64,000 nucleotides of DNA, taken from contig NZ_CP045720.1 of assembly GCF_009646115.1 (NCBI RefSeq), positions 620,001 to 684,000 of the forward strand, read 5' to 3'. Position 1 is the first letter of the stretch. Each line of letters begins with the position of its first letter. The notes under the pieces are model-generated. The model had not been told where the DNA came from and made no database searches. It worked only from the letters and a program-made list of their open reading frames with translations. Below, piece after piece: positions 1 to 8,400 of the stretch. The stretch comes from Pantoea eucalypti. Lineage in GTDB: Bacteria; Pseudomonadota; Gammaproteobacteria; Enterobacterales; Enterobacteriaceae. The translations under genes and the position numbers were made by a program.

Positions 1-181
1 CGTTAAGTAAGAAGTTGGACGCATCATTCAGACGCCAGTGTCCCTGTTTGTCGATGCCCAGCAACACCACGTCAAACCTGGTTTTGTCGATCGCCTCAAG
101 GATATTTTTGGCCGACTGCAACGACACCTCATGCTCGGCCGACTTCCCGCCAAACACGATCCCTACCCGCAACTTTGTCAT
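1..181 (-). CDS. ddlA: D-alanine--D-alanine ligase A, N-terminal part (runs off left edge)
   Basis: Only the first 60 codons are in the window. The minus-strand translation opens with [20 protein letters not shown] and continues to a [11 protein letters not shown] stretch, which matches the start of E. coli DdlA almost residue for residue. The ligase joins two D-alanines, using ATP, to make the dipeptide for peptidoglycan precursors in the cytoplasm. The start is the ATG at 181-179. In E. coli ddlA is far from rpoD, so its place left of the islands reflects a different chromosome order in this lineage. No frameshift is seen in the visible part. Confidence 0.93.
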   Translation of the reverse strand, partial: MTKLRVGIVFGGKSAEHEVSLQSAKNILEAIDKTRFDVVLLGIDKQGHWRLNDASNFLLN

Positions 182-1195
182 CTGTTTTGCCCACTGAAAA
201 AATCAAAACCACAAGATAGCATGGGGTTTGCGCGGGTTAAATTACCTGAAATCTAAATGCTGGCGACAGTAATTGCCTCGTCAGGCTGTTTTAATCGCAG
301 CTACCTTTTCTCCATACGTTATCGACAGGTCGCAGGGATAACTTCGGATGAAGAGCGGTTGCAGATCAGAAAGGATGAGAGATGACTAAATCTGACGATC
401 AGGCAGAGGGCAATGCGGGATATCGCCAGGTTTGGCTGGAGAATATCACAACCCGTTGTCGTACCTTACCCAGTATGGTGTTGCGGGCGCTTTCGGGATA
501 ATGATCTGCGATGTGGCGATGACGCCACATTCAGGACTATCGCTGACGATTCGCGGTGCCGCTTGAGAGGATGAAAACTGTGAGCTGAGGTAAAACGGTC
601 AGCGTGGAAGATAGCTTCTGCCAGTCTCGCTTGTGTTCACACCAGCAAATATGAGGATGAGTACGTTTTCTCAGTTGCTCTCATCTTTGTGCGGCACATC
701 ATTTCTTTTTTGGTCGGGCGTTATCTTGCATAAAGGTTCGTAGGCAAGACCTGAGATCTTCCTGGTGTCCTTGGCGGGCTTCTTCTCCTTTCGCTTTCCC
801 GACATGACAGGCCACGCGCTAAATAACTCTGAGAGTATTTCGAAAATCTGATGCATAGCTGTTGCTCACTTGTTCGAGTCAGGCAATGCCAATGACTTTA
901 ACATGAAGCTAATATTTAATGGGCCGGATTTATGAGAGGCGTTGAGGGTTAGTTACAGGTGAGAAACCGGGTCGCTGTTTCCGGCTTCAGCCATTATTGA
1001 TGCGTGGTGGACTCTTTGAAACCGTCTACTGATTCTGCTGTGTGGCGCCAGCCGTGCCATTGATGATAAAGACTCGCAGAAGGCTCTGCAATTCACGGTC
1101 TTGATTCGGGCTGCTCAGGATAATCAGTTGAGGATTTCCCATGGCAGTGAAAATGCATCGCCACTTTGCCGCCACTCGAAAAGCCAGTAACAAAA
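182..1195. other. Long non-coding or poorly coding stretch between ddlA and the tRNA remnant
   Basis: About 1 kb with no convincing gene. Three short open frames can be seen. One is 39 codons on the plus strand at 382-501, with a GGATGAGAG sequence just before its ATG. One is 61 codons on the minus strand (671-856, listed separately). One is 38 codons on the minus strand (1026-1142, starting M-G-N-P-Q-L-I-I-L). None has a recognisable family. The motif GCCACTTTGCYGCCA occurs at 1169-1183 and again near 1391-1405, on both sides of the left tRNA remnant, which suggests debris of earlier recombination. Confidence 0.5.
671..856 (-). CDS. Possible small hypothetical protein (61 aa)
   Basis: The ORF encodes 61 residues with a hydrophobic start (MHQIFEILSELFSAWPV) and a lysine-rich middle (GKRKEKKPAKDTRK). 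No family is recognised. The ribosome site upstream is weak (GTGAG). It lies alone between ddlA and the left attachment copy on the same strand as ddlA. It may be a small lineage-specific gene or a chance ORF in a decayed region. The call is weak. Confidence 0.22.
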   Translation of the reverse strand: MHQIFEILSELFSAWPVMSGKRKEKKPAKDTRKISGLAYEPLCKITPDQKRNDVPHKDESN

Positions 1196-1217
1196 AAGCC
1201 GCTTCAACGAGCGGCTT
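1192..1217 (-). terminator. Rho-independent terminator, probably the original ileX terminator
   Basis: On the minus strand an 8-bp perfect stem (AAGCCGCT / AGCGGCTT) closes a 6-nt loop and is followed by a T run. It lies 26 bp past the CCA end of the leftmost tRNA copy (1246), where a terminator for ileX would have been before island integration. It now sits about 29 kb from the intact tRNA gene. Confidence 0.75.
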
Positions 1218-1242
1218 AAGTATATGTTTTTTTTATCACTAA

Positions 1243-1292
1243 ATTTGGTGGCCCCTGCTGGGTTTGAACCAGCGACCAGGGGATTATGAGTC
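1243..1292 (-). repeat. Left attachment copy: 3' part of tRNA-Ile2 (island 1 outer end)
   Basis: From the CCA end (1246-1248 read on the minus strand) the sequence is identical to the intact tRNA for 33 nt, through acceptor, T-arm and variable region. It then differs at two positions in the 3' side of the anticodon stem but keeps the CAT anticodon loop. The 5' half of the tRNA is missing. This is the expected scar of integration into a tRNA 3' end. The anticodon-stem changes are compensatory (see findings). Confidence 0.85.
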
Positions 1293-1612
1293 CCAATTTG
1301 AAGTGAGTGAAATCAGTAACTTACTGATTTCTAAGTTTCCGCTAGGCCGAATAGTGATGAAAAGTGGCATATAGCGTTGCGCTCTGCTGCCACTTTGCTG
1401 CCAATCATCAATAGAAGATTTCACTTAAATGATAAGTACAATTTTAGAACAGGATTTAAGTTATACATATTTTATCTCTAATTTAAGAACTCCATTTTGA
1501 ACAGTTTTTTGATGTAACTCTCAATGATTTTTTATTTTAAAGGGTTTGTAAAATTCGCCTTAATAATAGTTATAGATTAATAGCTGTTGAATTTTCTTAG
1601 CTTTAATTTACT
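1293..1612. other. Non-coding left end of island 1
   Basis: AT-rich 320 bp between the att copy and the 3' end of the HNH gene. No ORF, tRNA or clear terminator is seen. It contains a GCCACTTTGCTGCCA motif near 1391 that echoes the one left of the att copy. It may hold integrase-binding sites, but none can be named. Confidence 0.4.
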
Positions 1613-2239
1613 TTAACCTAACATTGAATTGACGAGATTTGAAAACTGTTCAGCAATTTTCGGGTCAAAGGGTTCTTTTCTACCTGTAGCTTCCTGTGCC
1701 TCATCAAATGTATTAGCTTGAATTTTATCGAGCTCAAAATATTTTTTGGTAAATTCCCCTTTTGCACTTCCGGGCATTACATTATAATAAACAATTTTTC
1801 TTCTATTAACTTGAGCCACTAAATATGTTAAGTTTTCATCCCAATTATCAATGTTGGGATGAATAAACTTATAACATTCGGTTTGATAATAATTTTCAGA
1901 AGCTTTGAAATCTTCAAAATCTCCCTCAATAAAAGAAACATCCTCACCTTTAATTCTCATGTTGCATCTTTTACAAGATACTGCCAAATTCATCATCTCA
2001 AACATTTCTGACTTGATTTTTGATTTTGGAATAATATGCTCAATGTCAAGTACCATGTTAAATTCATCGTCAATGTTACGAGAACAATAACAACAACATT
2101 CCTGCTGATTTTGTCTAAGGTGATTTTTTATTTTTCTTTTAAGATCACCAAGAGACTCATCACTCCAGAATGTATGGCCTTGCTCGATAGCGTTTGCCAT
2201 TAAGACTCTTTCCTCTTCTAGAAATGAAATGTTATTCAT
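1613..2239 (-). CDS. ptuB: HNH endonuclease, Septu PtuB-like
   Basis: 208 residues. The HNH nuclease core is visible: a zinc-type pair C-Y-C around residues 50-52, the catalytic histidine in L-D-I-E-H-I-I-P-K-S (residues 64-73), then N-L-A-V-S-C-K-R-C-N (84-93), which supplies the asparagines and the second cysteine pair. The ATG overlaps the TAA of the upstream ATPase gene (TAATG), so the two are translationally coupled. An AAA/ABC-type ATPase followed by an HNH nuclease is the layout of the Septu anti-phage system, in which PtuA and PtuB form a complex that cleaves nucleic acid during infection. The assignment rests on domain pairing and order. No reverse transcriptase or msr-msd-like RNA lies nearby, so a retron is unlikely. 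Confidence 0.75.
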   Translation of the reverse strand: MNNISFLEEERVLMANAIEQGHTFWSDESLGDLKRKIKNHLRQNQQECCCYCSRNIDDEFNMVLDIEHIIPKSKIKSEMFEMMNLAVSCKRCNMRIKGEDVSFIEGDFEDFKASENYYQTECYKFIHPNIDNWDENLTYLVAQVNRRKIVYYNVMPGSAKGEFTKKYFELDKIQANTFDEAQEATGRKEPFDPKIAEQFSNLVNSMLG

Positions 2240-3408
2240 TATTCAATCCCTTTCTTAATGGCAACTTTTGAAATTAACTCACCAACACCAATAAGGAATT
2301 TTTCTTGAGCAATGTCATTTGCCATGTCTTGAAATTCCGCAAGACGTTCTCTTGCAGTTTTTAATGATATTTCACCGCTTGTAAATTTATCAATGATATC
2401 TACACATCGGTTTGATAAGGCTCTGTTCTTAGGTGTCAGCGTGTCAAAATAATCAATATATAACTCTTCAGCATTATCACTAAAAGATACAACTCTGGAA
2501 AAAAAGTCATTTTCTCTCTTGAAAATTGCCACTTCATTCTTTTCTGAAACAGAAGATATAATAAGAGGTGAATGTGTTGCTACAATAACTTTACATCGAT
2601 TGTATCCAATAGCTCCCTTCAGAAGGTCGAAATACTCCCTTTGCCATTGAGGGTGAAGACTATTCTCAGGTTCATCGATAAAAATAAATGAGCGGTCATT
2701 TGCACAAAAAGCAATATGTACGAGTAATGCTATAAAAGATAGTTCTCCTGAACTTGCAAAACTCAGTGGAAATGACGTTTTTCCTTTTCTCAAAAAAACT
2801 TCTATTCCTGATATTATTTTTGCCTTTTTCAAAATTTTTTCGAACTTTAGTAAAAGCAAATAGGCGTCGAAATTACCTTCATAAAATACATTGCTTTGAT
2901 TATTTAGCCAAACTAAAGCGCTGTAACCGTAGTTTATCTGATGAATAGCTTTATCTATGGCCATTTTAAGCTCATCAGGTATTTCTTCATCGCTGCTATC
3001 AAAGAAAATTGGATAGTAATCGCCTGCTGAGTTTTTATTATATCTTATTGCATCTTTGAATTTTTTCTTGAATTTCACTGAAATTCCAATTGTCTGTTCA
3101 TATCCTATATGGTCTAAAACTGAAAATATGCTATTGACTTTATTCTTGCTTTTAGTGGAAAGAGTTTTTTTGATCGCTTGAGCAGGAAAATTCCTACCAA
3201 GTTTATTGCCGATATAGTTGTAGTTTAGGCTTTTTTGATGAGTTCGAAATTTATCAAAAAGAGTATTTGAAACTGCAATTGTAGTGTATCCTGAATCGTG
3301 AAACTCTTCAGCTAAATTGTGCAGCAGCCTACTTTTGCCGCTTCCATTTTTTCCTACTAAAATAAAATAATCTTTTGAGGAATTTATAATGTCTTTAGAG
3401 TTTAACAT
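2239..3408 (-). CDS. ptuA: AAA/ABC-type ATPase, Septu PtuA-like
   Basis: 389 residues from the chosen ATG at 3408, which has a strong AAGGAG five bases upstream. The frame could also start at a TTG at 3453, but that has no ribosome site. Walker A is G-K-N-G-S-G-K-S (about residues 19-26), a signature-like S-S-G-E-L-S-F lies at about 219-225, Walker B is F-I-F-I-D-E-P-E-N (241-249), and the switch histidine is in A-T-H-S-P (277-281). This is the arrangement of SMC/OLD-like ATPases, including Septu PtuA. It should sense or gate the partner HNH nuclease, whose ATG overlaps its stop codon. The codon use is very AT-rich compared with the core genes, a sign of transfer. Other AAA-HNH pairs exist, so Septu is the best but not the only label. 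Confidence 0.78.
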   Translation of the reverse strand: MLNSKDIINSSKDYFILVGKNGSGKSRLLHNLAEEFHDSGYTTIAVSNTLFDKFRTHQKSLNYNYIGNKLGRNFPAQAIKKTLSTKSKNKVNSIFSVLDHIGYEQTIGISVKFKKKFKDAIRYNKNSAGDYYPIFFDSSDEEIPDELKMAIDKAIHQINYGYSALVWLNNQSNVFYEGNFDAYLLLLKFEKILKKAKIISGIEVFLRKGKTSFPLSFASSGELSFIALLVHIAFCANDRSFIFIDEPENSLHPQWQREYFDLLKGAIGYNRCKVIVATHSPLIISSVSEKNEVAIFKRENDFFSRVVSFSDNAEELYIDYFDTLTPKNRALSNRCVDIIDKFTSGEISLKTARERLAEFQDMANDIAQEKFLIGVGELISKVAIKKGIE

Positions 3409-3635
3409 TTTTCTCCTTAATAATTTTGATGCCCATATACTCTGATGAATCAAGGTTTCGCTATTTGCTAAGTTTCTATTTTCTATGGCGCGACGTATTA
3501 ATCATATTATTGAATCTTTAGTGCTTAAAGGGATTTGTTATTTAGTTCGTTATCTATATGATGATTTTAATTGAAAAATAGATTCAGTGTGATTTGGAGG
3601 TTGAGTATTATGAATAAGCTCACATTTCATAATAA

Positions 3636-4655
3636 TTATAGCTCCACGAAGTTTAATGGGTTAAGCAACATTGCTTCCGACAAATGATCCGGTGCAAAAT
3701 GTGCGTACCGCATAGTCACCTTAATATCTGTATGTCCCAATATTCGCTGAAGCACAAGGATGTTGCCACCATTCATCATGAAGTGAGACGCGAAGGTGTG
3801 GCGCAAAACATGCGTAAGCTGCCCTGCAGGTGTCTCGATACCAGCGCGTTGCATAGCCTTTCTAAAGGCTGAGTAACAAGGTTTAAAGAGCTCCTGCGCT
3901 TTCCTGCTGGATGGCAGATCAGCCTGTAATTTTTCAGTTATCGGCACCGCGCGGTTTTTCTTGCCTTTAGTTTTCACGTAGATGATCTGACCGGTGCGGA
4001 TTTGGTTGCCCTTCAAGCCTTCGGCTTCACTCCATCGTGCACCTGTTGCCAGGCAGATTTTCACAATGGTCGTCAGATCTTTAGATCGGCTGTTCTCACA
4101 TTCGGCGAGGAGGGTTCTGATTTCCTCAATGGTGAGATACGCCATCTCGGATTCACTGATCTTAAATTCGCGTACGTTCTCAAGTGGATTAGCTGCGGTC
4201 CATTCATCCAATCGACGCAGCTCGTTGAACATCGCCCTGAAATACGCCAGCTCTAAATTAACTGTGCGCGGCGTAACTGTCTTCACTCGGCTGGAGCGGG
4301 TGATCTTCCCGCTTAACCGCTGCTCGCGATAAGACGCAAAAATCTTCGCGTTGAACTCGGTAGCGAGTGGATTTCCCATCGCTTCGCAGGCGAACGCCAT
4401 CGTAGTTCGCCGCTTCTCACCATCCGCCAAGGTGATGCCATGCGTGTTGAACCACAATTCAACCAGCTCAATTATCCGGCGCTTATCTGTTTTCTCACCC
4501 AGCCAAGGCTTGTCCTGACGCTGATCTTTTACGAACTTCTTAAAAGATTGCGCTTCGCCTTTAGTGGCGAACTGGCGGCGTATTCTCTTATCGTCTCGGC
4601 CGTTCGGGAAAACCTGAGTCTGCCATTCCCCAGTGGGTAATTTACCTATCGCCAT
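3636..4655 (-). CDS. Tyrosine site-specific integrase, P2/186 phage type
   Basis: 339 residues from the ATG at 4655 (MAIGKLPTGEWQTQVFP, a typical P2-family start); the open frame extends further upstream but without family similarity. The catalytic set is present: arginine in L-A-T-G-A-R-W-S-E, H-V-L-R-H-T (HxxR box), and a late G-H-T-D with tyrosine in T-M-R-Y-A-H-F. It catalyses recombination between phage and tRNA att sites. The gene points toward the left att copy, with the Septu-like genes in between. It is probably the integrase that brought in island 1. It looks intact. Confidence 0.9.
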   Translation of the reverse strand: MAIGKLPTGEWQTQVFPNGRDDKRIRRQFATKGEAQSFKKFVKDQRQDKPWLGEKTDKRRIIELVELWFNTHGITLADGEKRRTTMAFACEAMGNPLATEFNAKIFASYREQRLSGKITRSSRVKTVTPRTVNLELAYFRAMFNELRRLDEWTAANPLENVREFKISESEMAYLTIEEIRTLLAECENSRSKDLTTIVKICLATGARWSEAEGLKGNQIRTGQIIYVKTKGKKNRAVPITEKLQADLPSSRKAQELFKPCYSAFRKAMQRAGIETPAGQLTHVLRHTFASHFMMNGGNILVLQRILGHTDIKVTMRYAHFAPDHLSEAMLLNPLNFVEL

Positions 4656-4889
4656 GCTATGCCTTTCTCTGAGCGGGCAACGACTTGCCCAAAAACTTGA
4701 TATTATGGCCGCGCTCACCGCCTGGATGAAGTACGTATGGGCAGTGCAGATCACCAATGTGTTAGCCACGCCGCATATCAGTTGGCCCGAAAAGCCCGCC
4801 TGACGGGCGAACTGGCAATGGATTAACAACCTGGCACACAGATGGTAAAGTAAAATTCGCTAACCATTTAACGAAAGGGATCAGCAGGT
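4656..4889. other. Short region with a remnant reading frame
   Basis: Between the integrase start and the next plus-strand gene there is an open plus-strand stretch ending at a TGA near 4802. It reads G-Q-R-L-A-Q-K-L-D-I-M-A-A-L-T-A-W-M-K-Y and ends in W-P-E-K-P-A. It has no proper start and looks like the C-terminal remnant of a lost gene. The family is not recognised. The integrase promoter should also lie here. Confidence 0.35.
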
Positions 4890-5345
4890 ATGGATACAAC
4901 AGAGCAACTGGATGGTACGTATTATTTCAACCAATTGCCTAATCTGACGCCGCAGGAGTTGCTGTTCTGGATACTTATTGATGAGACACAAAAGCAACTA
5001 GGCGTTCAGGATATTTTGGCCGTTGCGGGATTAATTCTGGGCAACAATAATATCGACGTACCAGGGAAACCTAACACGGCAACCCCCGGTACTTCCGTTG
5101 CGTCGCTCTTTTTCCGCAAACACCTTTCTTACAAATTCCGGCGCCGCATTCTGCCAACGCTGACCGCCAAATCTTTCAGCCTGCGTGGGCTGAAGATTTT
5201 TTGGGTAAATAATCTGGGGGCATTTGTAGGCAGAGCCGTGCCTGTTGTCGGATGGTTGATTCTGGCAAACGATGTTGCACAAATTAGTTTCCACACTGTC
5301 CATCGCTATAACCTGATTGTGCGACCGGAGGATAAAATCTGGTGA
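4890..5345 (+). CDS. Hypothetical membrane-associated protein, STM2901-like
   Basis: 151 residues; ATG with a spaced AAGGGATCAG upstream. The N-terminus has an E-L-L-F-W-I-L-I segment, and a hydrophobic, glycine-rich segment (F-V-G-R-A-V-P-V-V-G-W-L-I-L-A, about residues 112-126) may insert in or lie on a membrane. It overlaps the following DUF1493 gene by 4 nt. The pair resembles Salmonella-type STM2901/DUF1493 neighbours found in phage-like and secretion-linked islands, recalled from family knowledge rather than searched. Its function is not known. It is the first gene of a two-gene transcription unit. Confidence 0.6.
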   Translation: MDTTEQLDGTYYFNQLPNLTPQELLFWILIDETQKQLGVQDILAVAGLILGNNNIDVPGKPNTATPGTSVASLFFRKHLSYKFRRRILPTLTAKSFSLRGLKIFWVNNLGAFVGRAVPVVGWLILANDVAQISFHTVHRYNLIVRPEDKIW

Positions 5346-5665
5346 ATAATATGACAGCAACCCCTGATGCAGTGCGCGAATTTATTCTGCGTGAGCTGCC
5401 GCTGGTGACGACGTTTCTGTTGAAGAAAATTGAAGTCGGCGACGATGACATTCTGCAGGAACAGTTCGAGGCGGATGATATCGCTGAAATGGCGAAAAAG
5501 TTTTTTAATGACTTTGATGTGCAGCCAGCAGGCTTCAATCTTGTCGCTTATTTCCCCTGGAAAACCTCCTCGCTGTTCTCACGCAAAAATGTAAAACAGG
5601 ATAAAGAGCCACTGACCATAAGAATGTTTATTGAGTCAGCCCGTGCAGGGCGCTGGCTTTTCTGA
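5342..5665 (+). CDS. DUF1493 family protein (acyl-carrier-like)
   Basis: 107 residues from a GTG that overlaps the end of the upstream gene; an ATG four codons in (5351) is an alternative start. The acidic middle (K-I-E-V-G-D-D-D-I-L-Q-E then E-A-D-D-I-A-E-M-A) and the late W-K-T-S-S-L-F-S are typical of DUF1493, a family of small proteins reported to resemble acyl carrier proteins. No clear D-S-L phosphopantetheine site is seen. It is translationally coupled to the 151-aa protein before it, and the two probably act together. Role unknown. Confidence 0.68.
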   Translation: MNNMTATPDAVREFILRELPLVTTFLLKKIEVGDDDILQEQFEADDIAEMAKKFFNDFDVQPAGFNLVAYFPWKTSSLFSRKNVKQDKEPLTIRMFIESARAGRWLF

Positions 5666-5783
5666 TTGCTCACAGCAGGTGATAAAGTTCCCCGTTTTGT
5701 CAGCTGCCACACAATTACAATAATATGATCTACCTTCCCTAAGGCCTGACCATAACGGAACTCCTTCACAGAAGAATCGCTAT

Positions 5784-6821
5784 ATGACACAGAATTATCA
5801 CCTGGACGCCGCGAAACCGCACAACAGGCCAGCCGCTGCAGAAAACACCGGTGCAGCGTCAGGTGGAAAGCCATTATCCGGAGCTGGCCAGCGGCCTGCA
5901 CCTGCCTAAAATGGCGCGCGTTGTTGCCCCGACTGAGGCGGTCAAAAGTGGAAACTTTGCTGACCCCTTCATGCTGACCCCTTCAGGCCGCGCTATGCCG
6001 TCAATCTGCAGCTGCTGGACGCTGACGGCAATCCGGACGGCAGTACGCCGGTTTATCCTGCCGTGCCGCTGCCCGTACCGATGGCCGGTAATGATTCCGG
6101 CATGTTCCAGTTCCCACCGGAGGGTACGCTGGTTGAGGTGGGTTTTACCGGCGGACGCCCGGACAAGCCGTTTGTGCGGCAGACGATGCCGGGAGGGACC
6201 AGCCTGCCGGACGTGAAGCCGGGCGAACAGCTGCAGCAGCAGCGCGCGGAAGTTTCACAACGGGTAACGCAGGCGGGAGACTGGGAGCGCCAGACCGATC
6301 AGGCCATTCGTGAAACATCAATGAGCCGGGAAGTTAAAGCGGATATGGAAAAGCGTGAGCTGGTCAGCAGGGAAACGACGGTCAAAGCCACGGACAGAAC
6401 TACTGTGATCGGCACGGCGTCACTGATGGCCGGAGCCATCCAGCACGTAACAACCGGCAGTTACAGCGTGGTCGCACAGCAGAATCAACTGATTACAGTG
6501 GGCGGCAATGCGGAAACGGACGTCACCGGCAGCGCGGCGATAAAAGTCGGGCAGGCACTGACTGAGAAAATTGGCCAGCTGCGCCAGAGCATTGCCGGTA
6601 CACGTCAGGAAATCATCGCGCCGGTGGTGTGGATTGGTTCAGAGAAGATTAACGTGGCCCAGTTGATGCTCGATACAGTGGCGCTGGTACAGCAATTGGC
6701 TGAACAACTGGCAAATCATACGCACCCGTCAACAGGACAGCCCACGAACAGCAGCGCTATCGGGCAGAGTGGCCAGCAGGCTGCTGCGCTTAGTAAGAAG
6801 TATTCCCCCGTCATTGGCTAA
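5784..6821 (+). pseudogene. Phage baseplate/tail spike protein (gp45/gpV-like), frameshifted
   Basis: The intact ancestor would be about 340 aa. The C-terminal 252 residues (from 6063) are open and show an OB-like region (M-F-Q-F-P-P-E-G-T-L-V-E-V-G-F), a polar repeat-like stalk and an N-H-T-H-P-S-T-G-Q segment common in phage spike proteins. The N-terminal part lies in two other frames. A one-base insertion near 5820 and a perfect 14-bp tandem duplication (5958-5971 and 5972-5985) break the frame. Removing both restores one frame from the ATG at 5784 (MTQNYHLDAAKP) through D-P-F-R-P-R-Y-A-V-N-L. It is a relic of the phage that delivered island 1. Confidence 0.75.
5958..5985 (+). repeat. 14-bp perfect tandem duplication (frameshift cause)
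   Basis: The 14-mer TGCTGACCCCTTCA occurs twice back to back. Because 14 is not a multiple of three, it shifts the baseplate gene's frame. Deleting one copy gives a smooth G-N-F-A-D-P-F-R-P-R-Y sequence. Confidence 0.9.
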
Positions 6822-6833
6822 GCCATCACACCG

Positions 6834-6858
6834 ACCCGCTATCACAGCGGGTTTTTTA
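6834..6858 (+). terminator. Rho-independent terminator after the baseplate relic
   Basis: A 6-bp CCCGCT / AGCGGG stem with a 5-nt loop is followed by six T residues. It lies 13 bp after the stop codon of the baseplate gene. Confidence 0.8.
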
Positions 6859-7437
6859 TTACCCGTCACCAGAACGCCTCAGCCGCACTATGCACCACGC
6901 ACATGCGCAGCCATCTCGCACAGTAACCATAGATAGATCATCCGCACAGCGTGGCACTGGCTGCGCGTCAGCCCCGGCAAAATAATCGCTGCGCAGACAA
7001 AATCGGCGCTACACCGCACCCGCCTGCTGGTTTTGCATCATAAAAATATTTCAGTTTCATTTTTTTACAAACAGTATCGACAGAGCGCATGGCTGCTGGC
7101 TTTCTGACACAGTCCTCCAAATGAAAAGAGTGAAAAGAATTTCAATCTTTTTCAGTTTCATGGATCTCAATTGGATCTCGATGAGGTTTTATCTTTATGA
7201 AATATAAAGGAATGATTTGTTTTACGTTAGCTGGCAGATTACAAGTGGATCTCTGGTGATGATGCTTTAAAACGATGATATCCAGCTGTGGCGGGGTTTG
7301 AGCGGTGTTTGGTGCTTTAGAGGAGAATGAAAAATATGACAATACAATTATTTTATTGAGAACAATGTGCTTGTGGGACAAGGAATGAAGGGGCATCTAC
7401 AATCCCAAACAGTATGGATAATAAAATGCCCATGATA
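6859..7437. other. Non-coding stretch between phage relic and PIN operon
   Basis: About 580 bp. The composition changes from GC-rich phage-like to AT-rich toward 7030, which looks like the junction between the phage relic and the cargo operon. The only long ORF (7142-7396, minus) is low-complexity and has no credible start or family. No terminator with a clean T-run was seen after the PIN gene. Confidence 0.4.
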
Positions 7438-8049
7438 CTAGTTAGCTAGTTTATTTTGACTCGCTGCTGCTGCTAAAACATTTGCATTAGAAGTGTAAAC
7501 ATTAATACCATCAACGGTAGTATAGTCACCATCATCAGTAATGATATTTAGAACTCCAGAAGACTTCATGCTTTCATGAATCATCAAGTCATAGCCATCT
7601 AAAGTGTTATTAGGCATTAGATTAACACATTCATTGGTCAATTCCTCACAAACACTAATTTCTATCTGTGTGGCCAAAGACTCAACTTGCAACCAAGATG
7701 TTTTGATTTCATTTATAGCTGCATTTCTTTCATTACTATAAATATGGCGGAAGTCTTTAGTGCCGATCTTTTTATTGACAACTTTTTCGTGTATTTCTCT
7801 TTCCGACTTTTCAATAATATGTGCAAGCTCAGCCAATGAAAGTCCTGAGTGAAAAAGAGTGGCATTTTTTCCCAAGGCTGAATTGATAAACTGGTTATAG
7901 CATTGGAGATATTGTCTATTTGAAGGTATGCCTTTGGAATAAGTGAGCCAAAACCATACATTAGTATCTACAAAAAAACTGTCCGAATCTTTTGGTGTAT
8001 ATTTATTGATATTGTAAACATTCGATAAAATCTTACCATTGAAAGCCAT
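7438..8049 (-). CDS. PIN-domain nuclease, third gene of GHKL-STAS-PIN operon
   Basis: 203 residues. The PIN active-site acidic set is visible: D28 in F-F-V-D-T-N-V-W, E74 in L-S-L-A-E-L-A-H, D151/D154 in L-D-G-Y-D-L-M-I, and D172-D175 in I-I-T-D-D-G-D-Y. PIN domains are metal-dependent RNases, usually toxins or RNA-processing enzymes. The start ATG overlaps the stop of the STAS gene at 8049, so it is made together with the two upstream proteins. There is no VapB-type antitoxin next to it, so control by the upstream GHKL and STAS proteins is inferred. The gene is AT-rich and island-borne. Confidence 0.75.
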   Translation of the reverse strand: MAFNGKILSNVYNINKYTPKDSDSFFVDTNVWFWLTYSKGIPSNRQYLQCYNQFINSALGKNATLFHSGLSLAELAHIIEKSEREIHEKVVNKKIGTKDFRHIYSNERNAAINEIKTSWLQVESLATQIEISVCEELTNECVNLMPNNTLDGYDLMIHESMKSSGVLNIITDDGDYTTVDGINVYTSNANVLAAAASQNKLAN

Positions 8050-8399
8050 TAGTCTGCCTCCTTGGCTTGCTGCTCAAGTATTTCATCTACAATTCGCTTG
8101 TAGTCCACATTTGAATTGAAACGGCTTACATTCTCTACCACTCGATCAACAATTGAATGCCCAACAGGGTCTAGGTTTTCGAGGTGCAATAACCCTGACA
8201 AATCGCTTTGCGGAAATGCATTGAGCAACTGACCGATGCTAAAATTAAAAAAAGGTGAAGCAAACATCTTAACATTCGAGAAGTCTAGCGTTACTTGCTC
8301 TCTGTCGTTAATATGTGGTGCAACCATATCAAATAATTTTTGCCCGTCATCTTTTAAAATGCATCGAGGACCGATAAATTCTTTGATAGAAATATTCAT
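8049..8399 (-). CDS. STAS-like protein (DUF4325 type)
   Basis: 116 residues. The core V-T-L-D-F-S-N-V (residues 36-43) followed by F-A-S-P-F-F (46-51) matches the pattern of STAS-like DUF4325 proteins, where the strand-loop-helix carries the serine that anti-sigma-factor antagonists use as phospho-acceptor; here the candidate is S48. It lies one base after the GHKL gene and overlaps the PIN gene. By analogy with SpoIIAA/RsbV partners, the GHKL protein may phosphorylate or bind it. That role is inference; the fold assignment is from motif pattern only. Confidence 0.68.
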   Translation of the reverse strand: MNISIKEFIGPRCILKDDGQKLFDMVAPHINDREQVTLDFSNVKMFASPFFNFSIGQLLNAFPQSDLSGLLHLENLDPVGHSIVDRVVENVSRFNSNVDYKRIVDEILEQQAKEAD

Positions 8400-8400
8400 A

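Noticed and set aside
15..256. Two plus-strand ORFs at the left edge
   Set aside because: They are antisense to the clear ddlA start on the minus strand.
2239..3635. Retron (type I-A) with PtuAB effectors
   Set aside because: No reverse transcriptase gene and no msr-msd-like structure in the flanks.
7142..7396. 84-aa minus-strand ORF
   Set aside because: Low-complexity, no ribosome site and no family; it lies in the phage-cargo junction.
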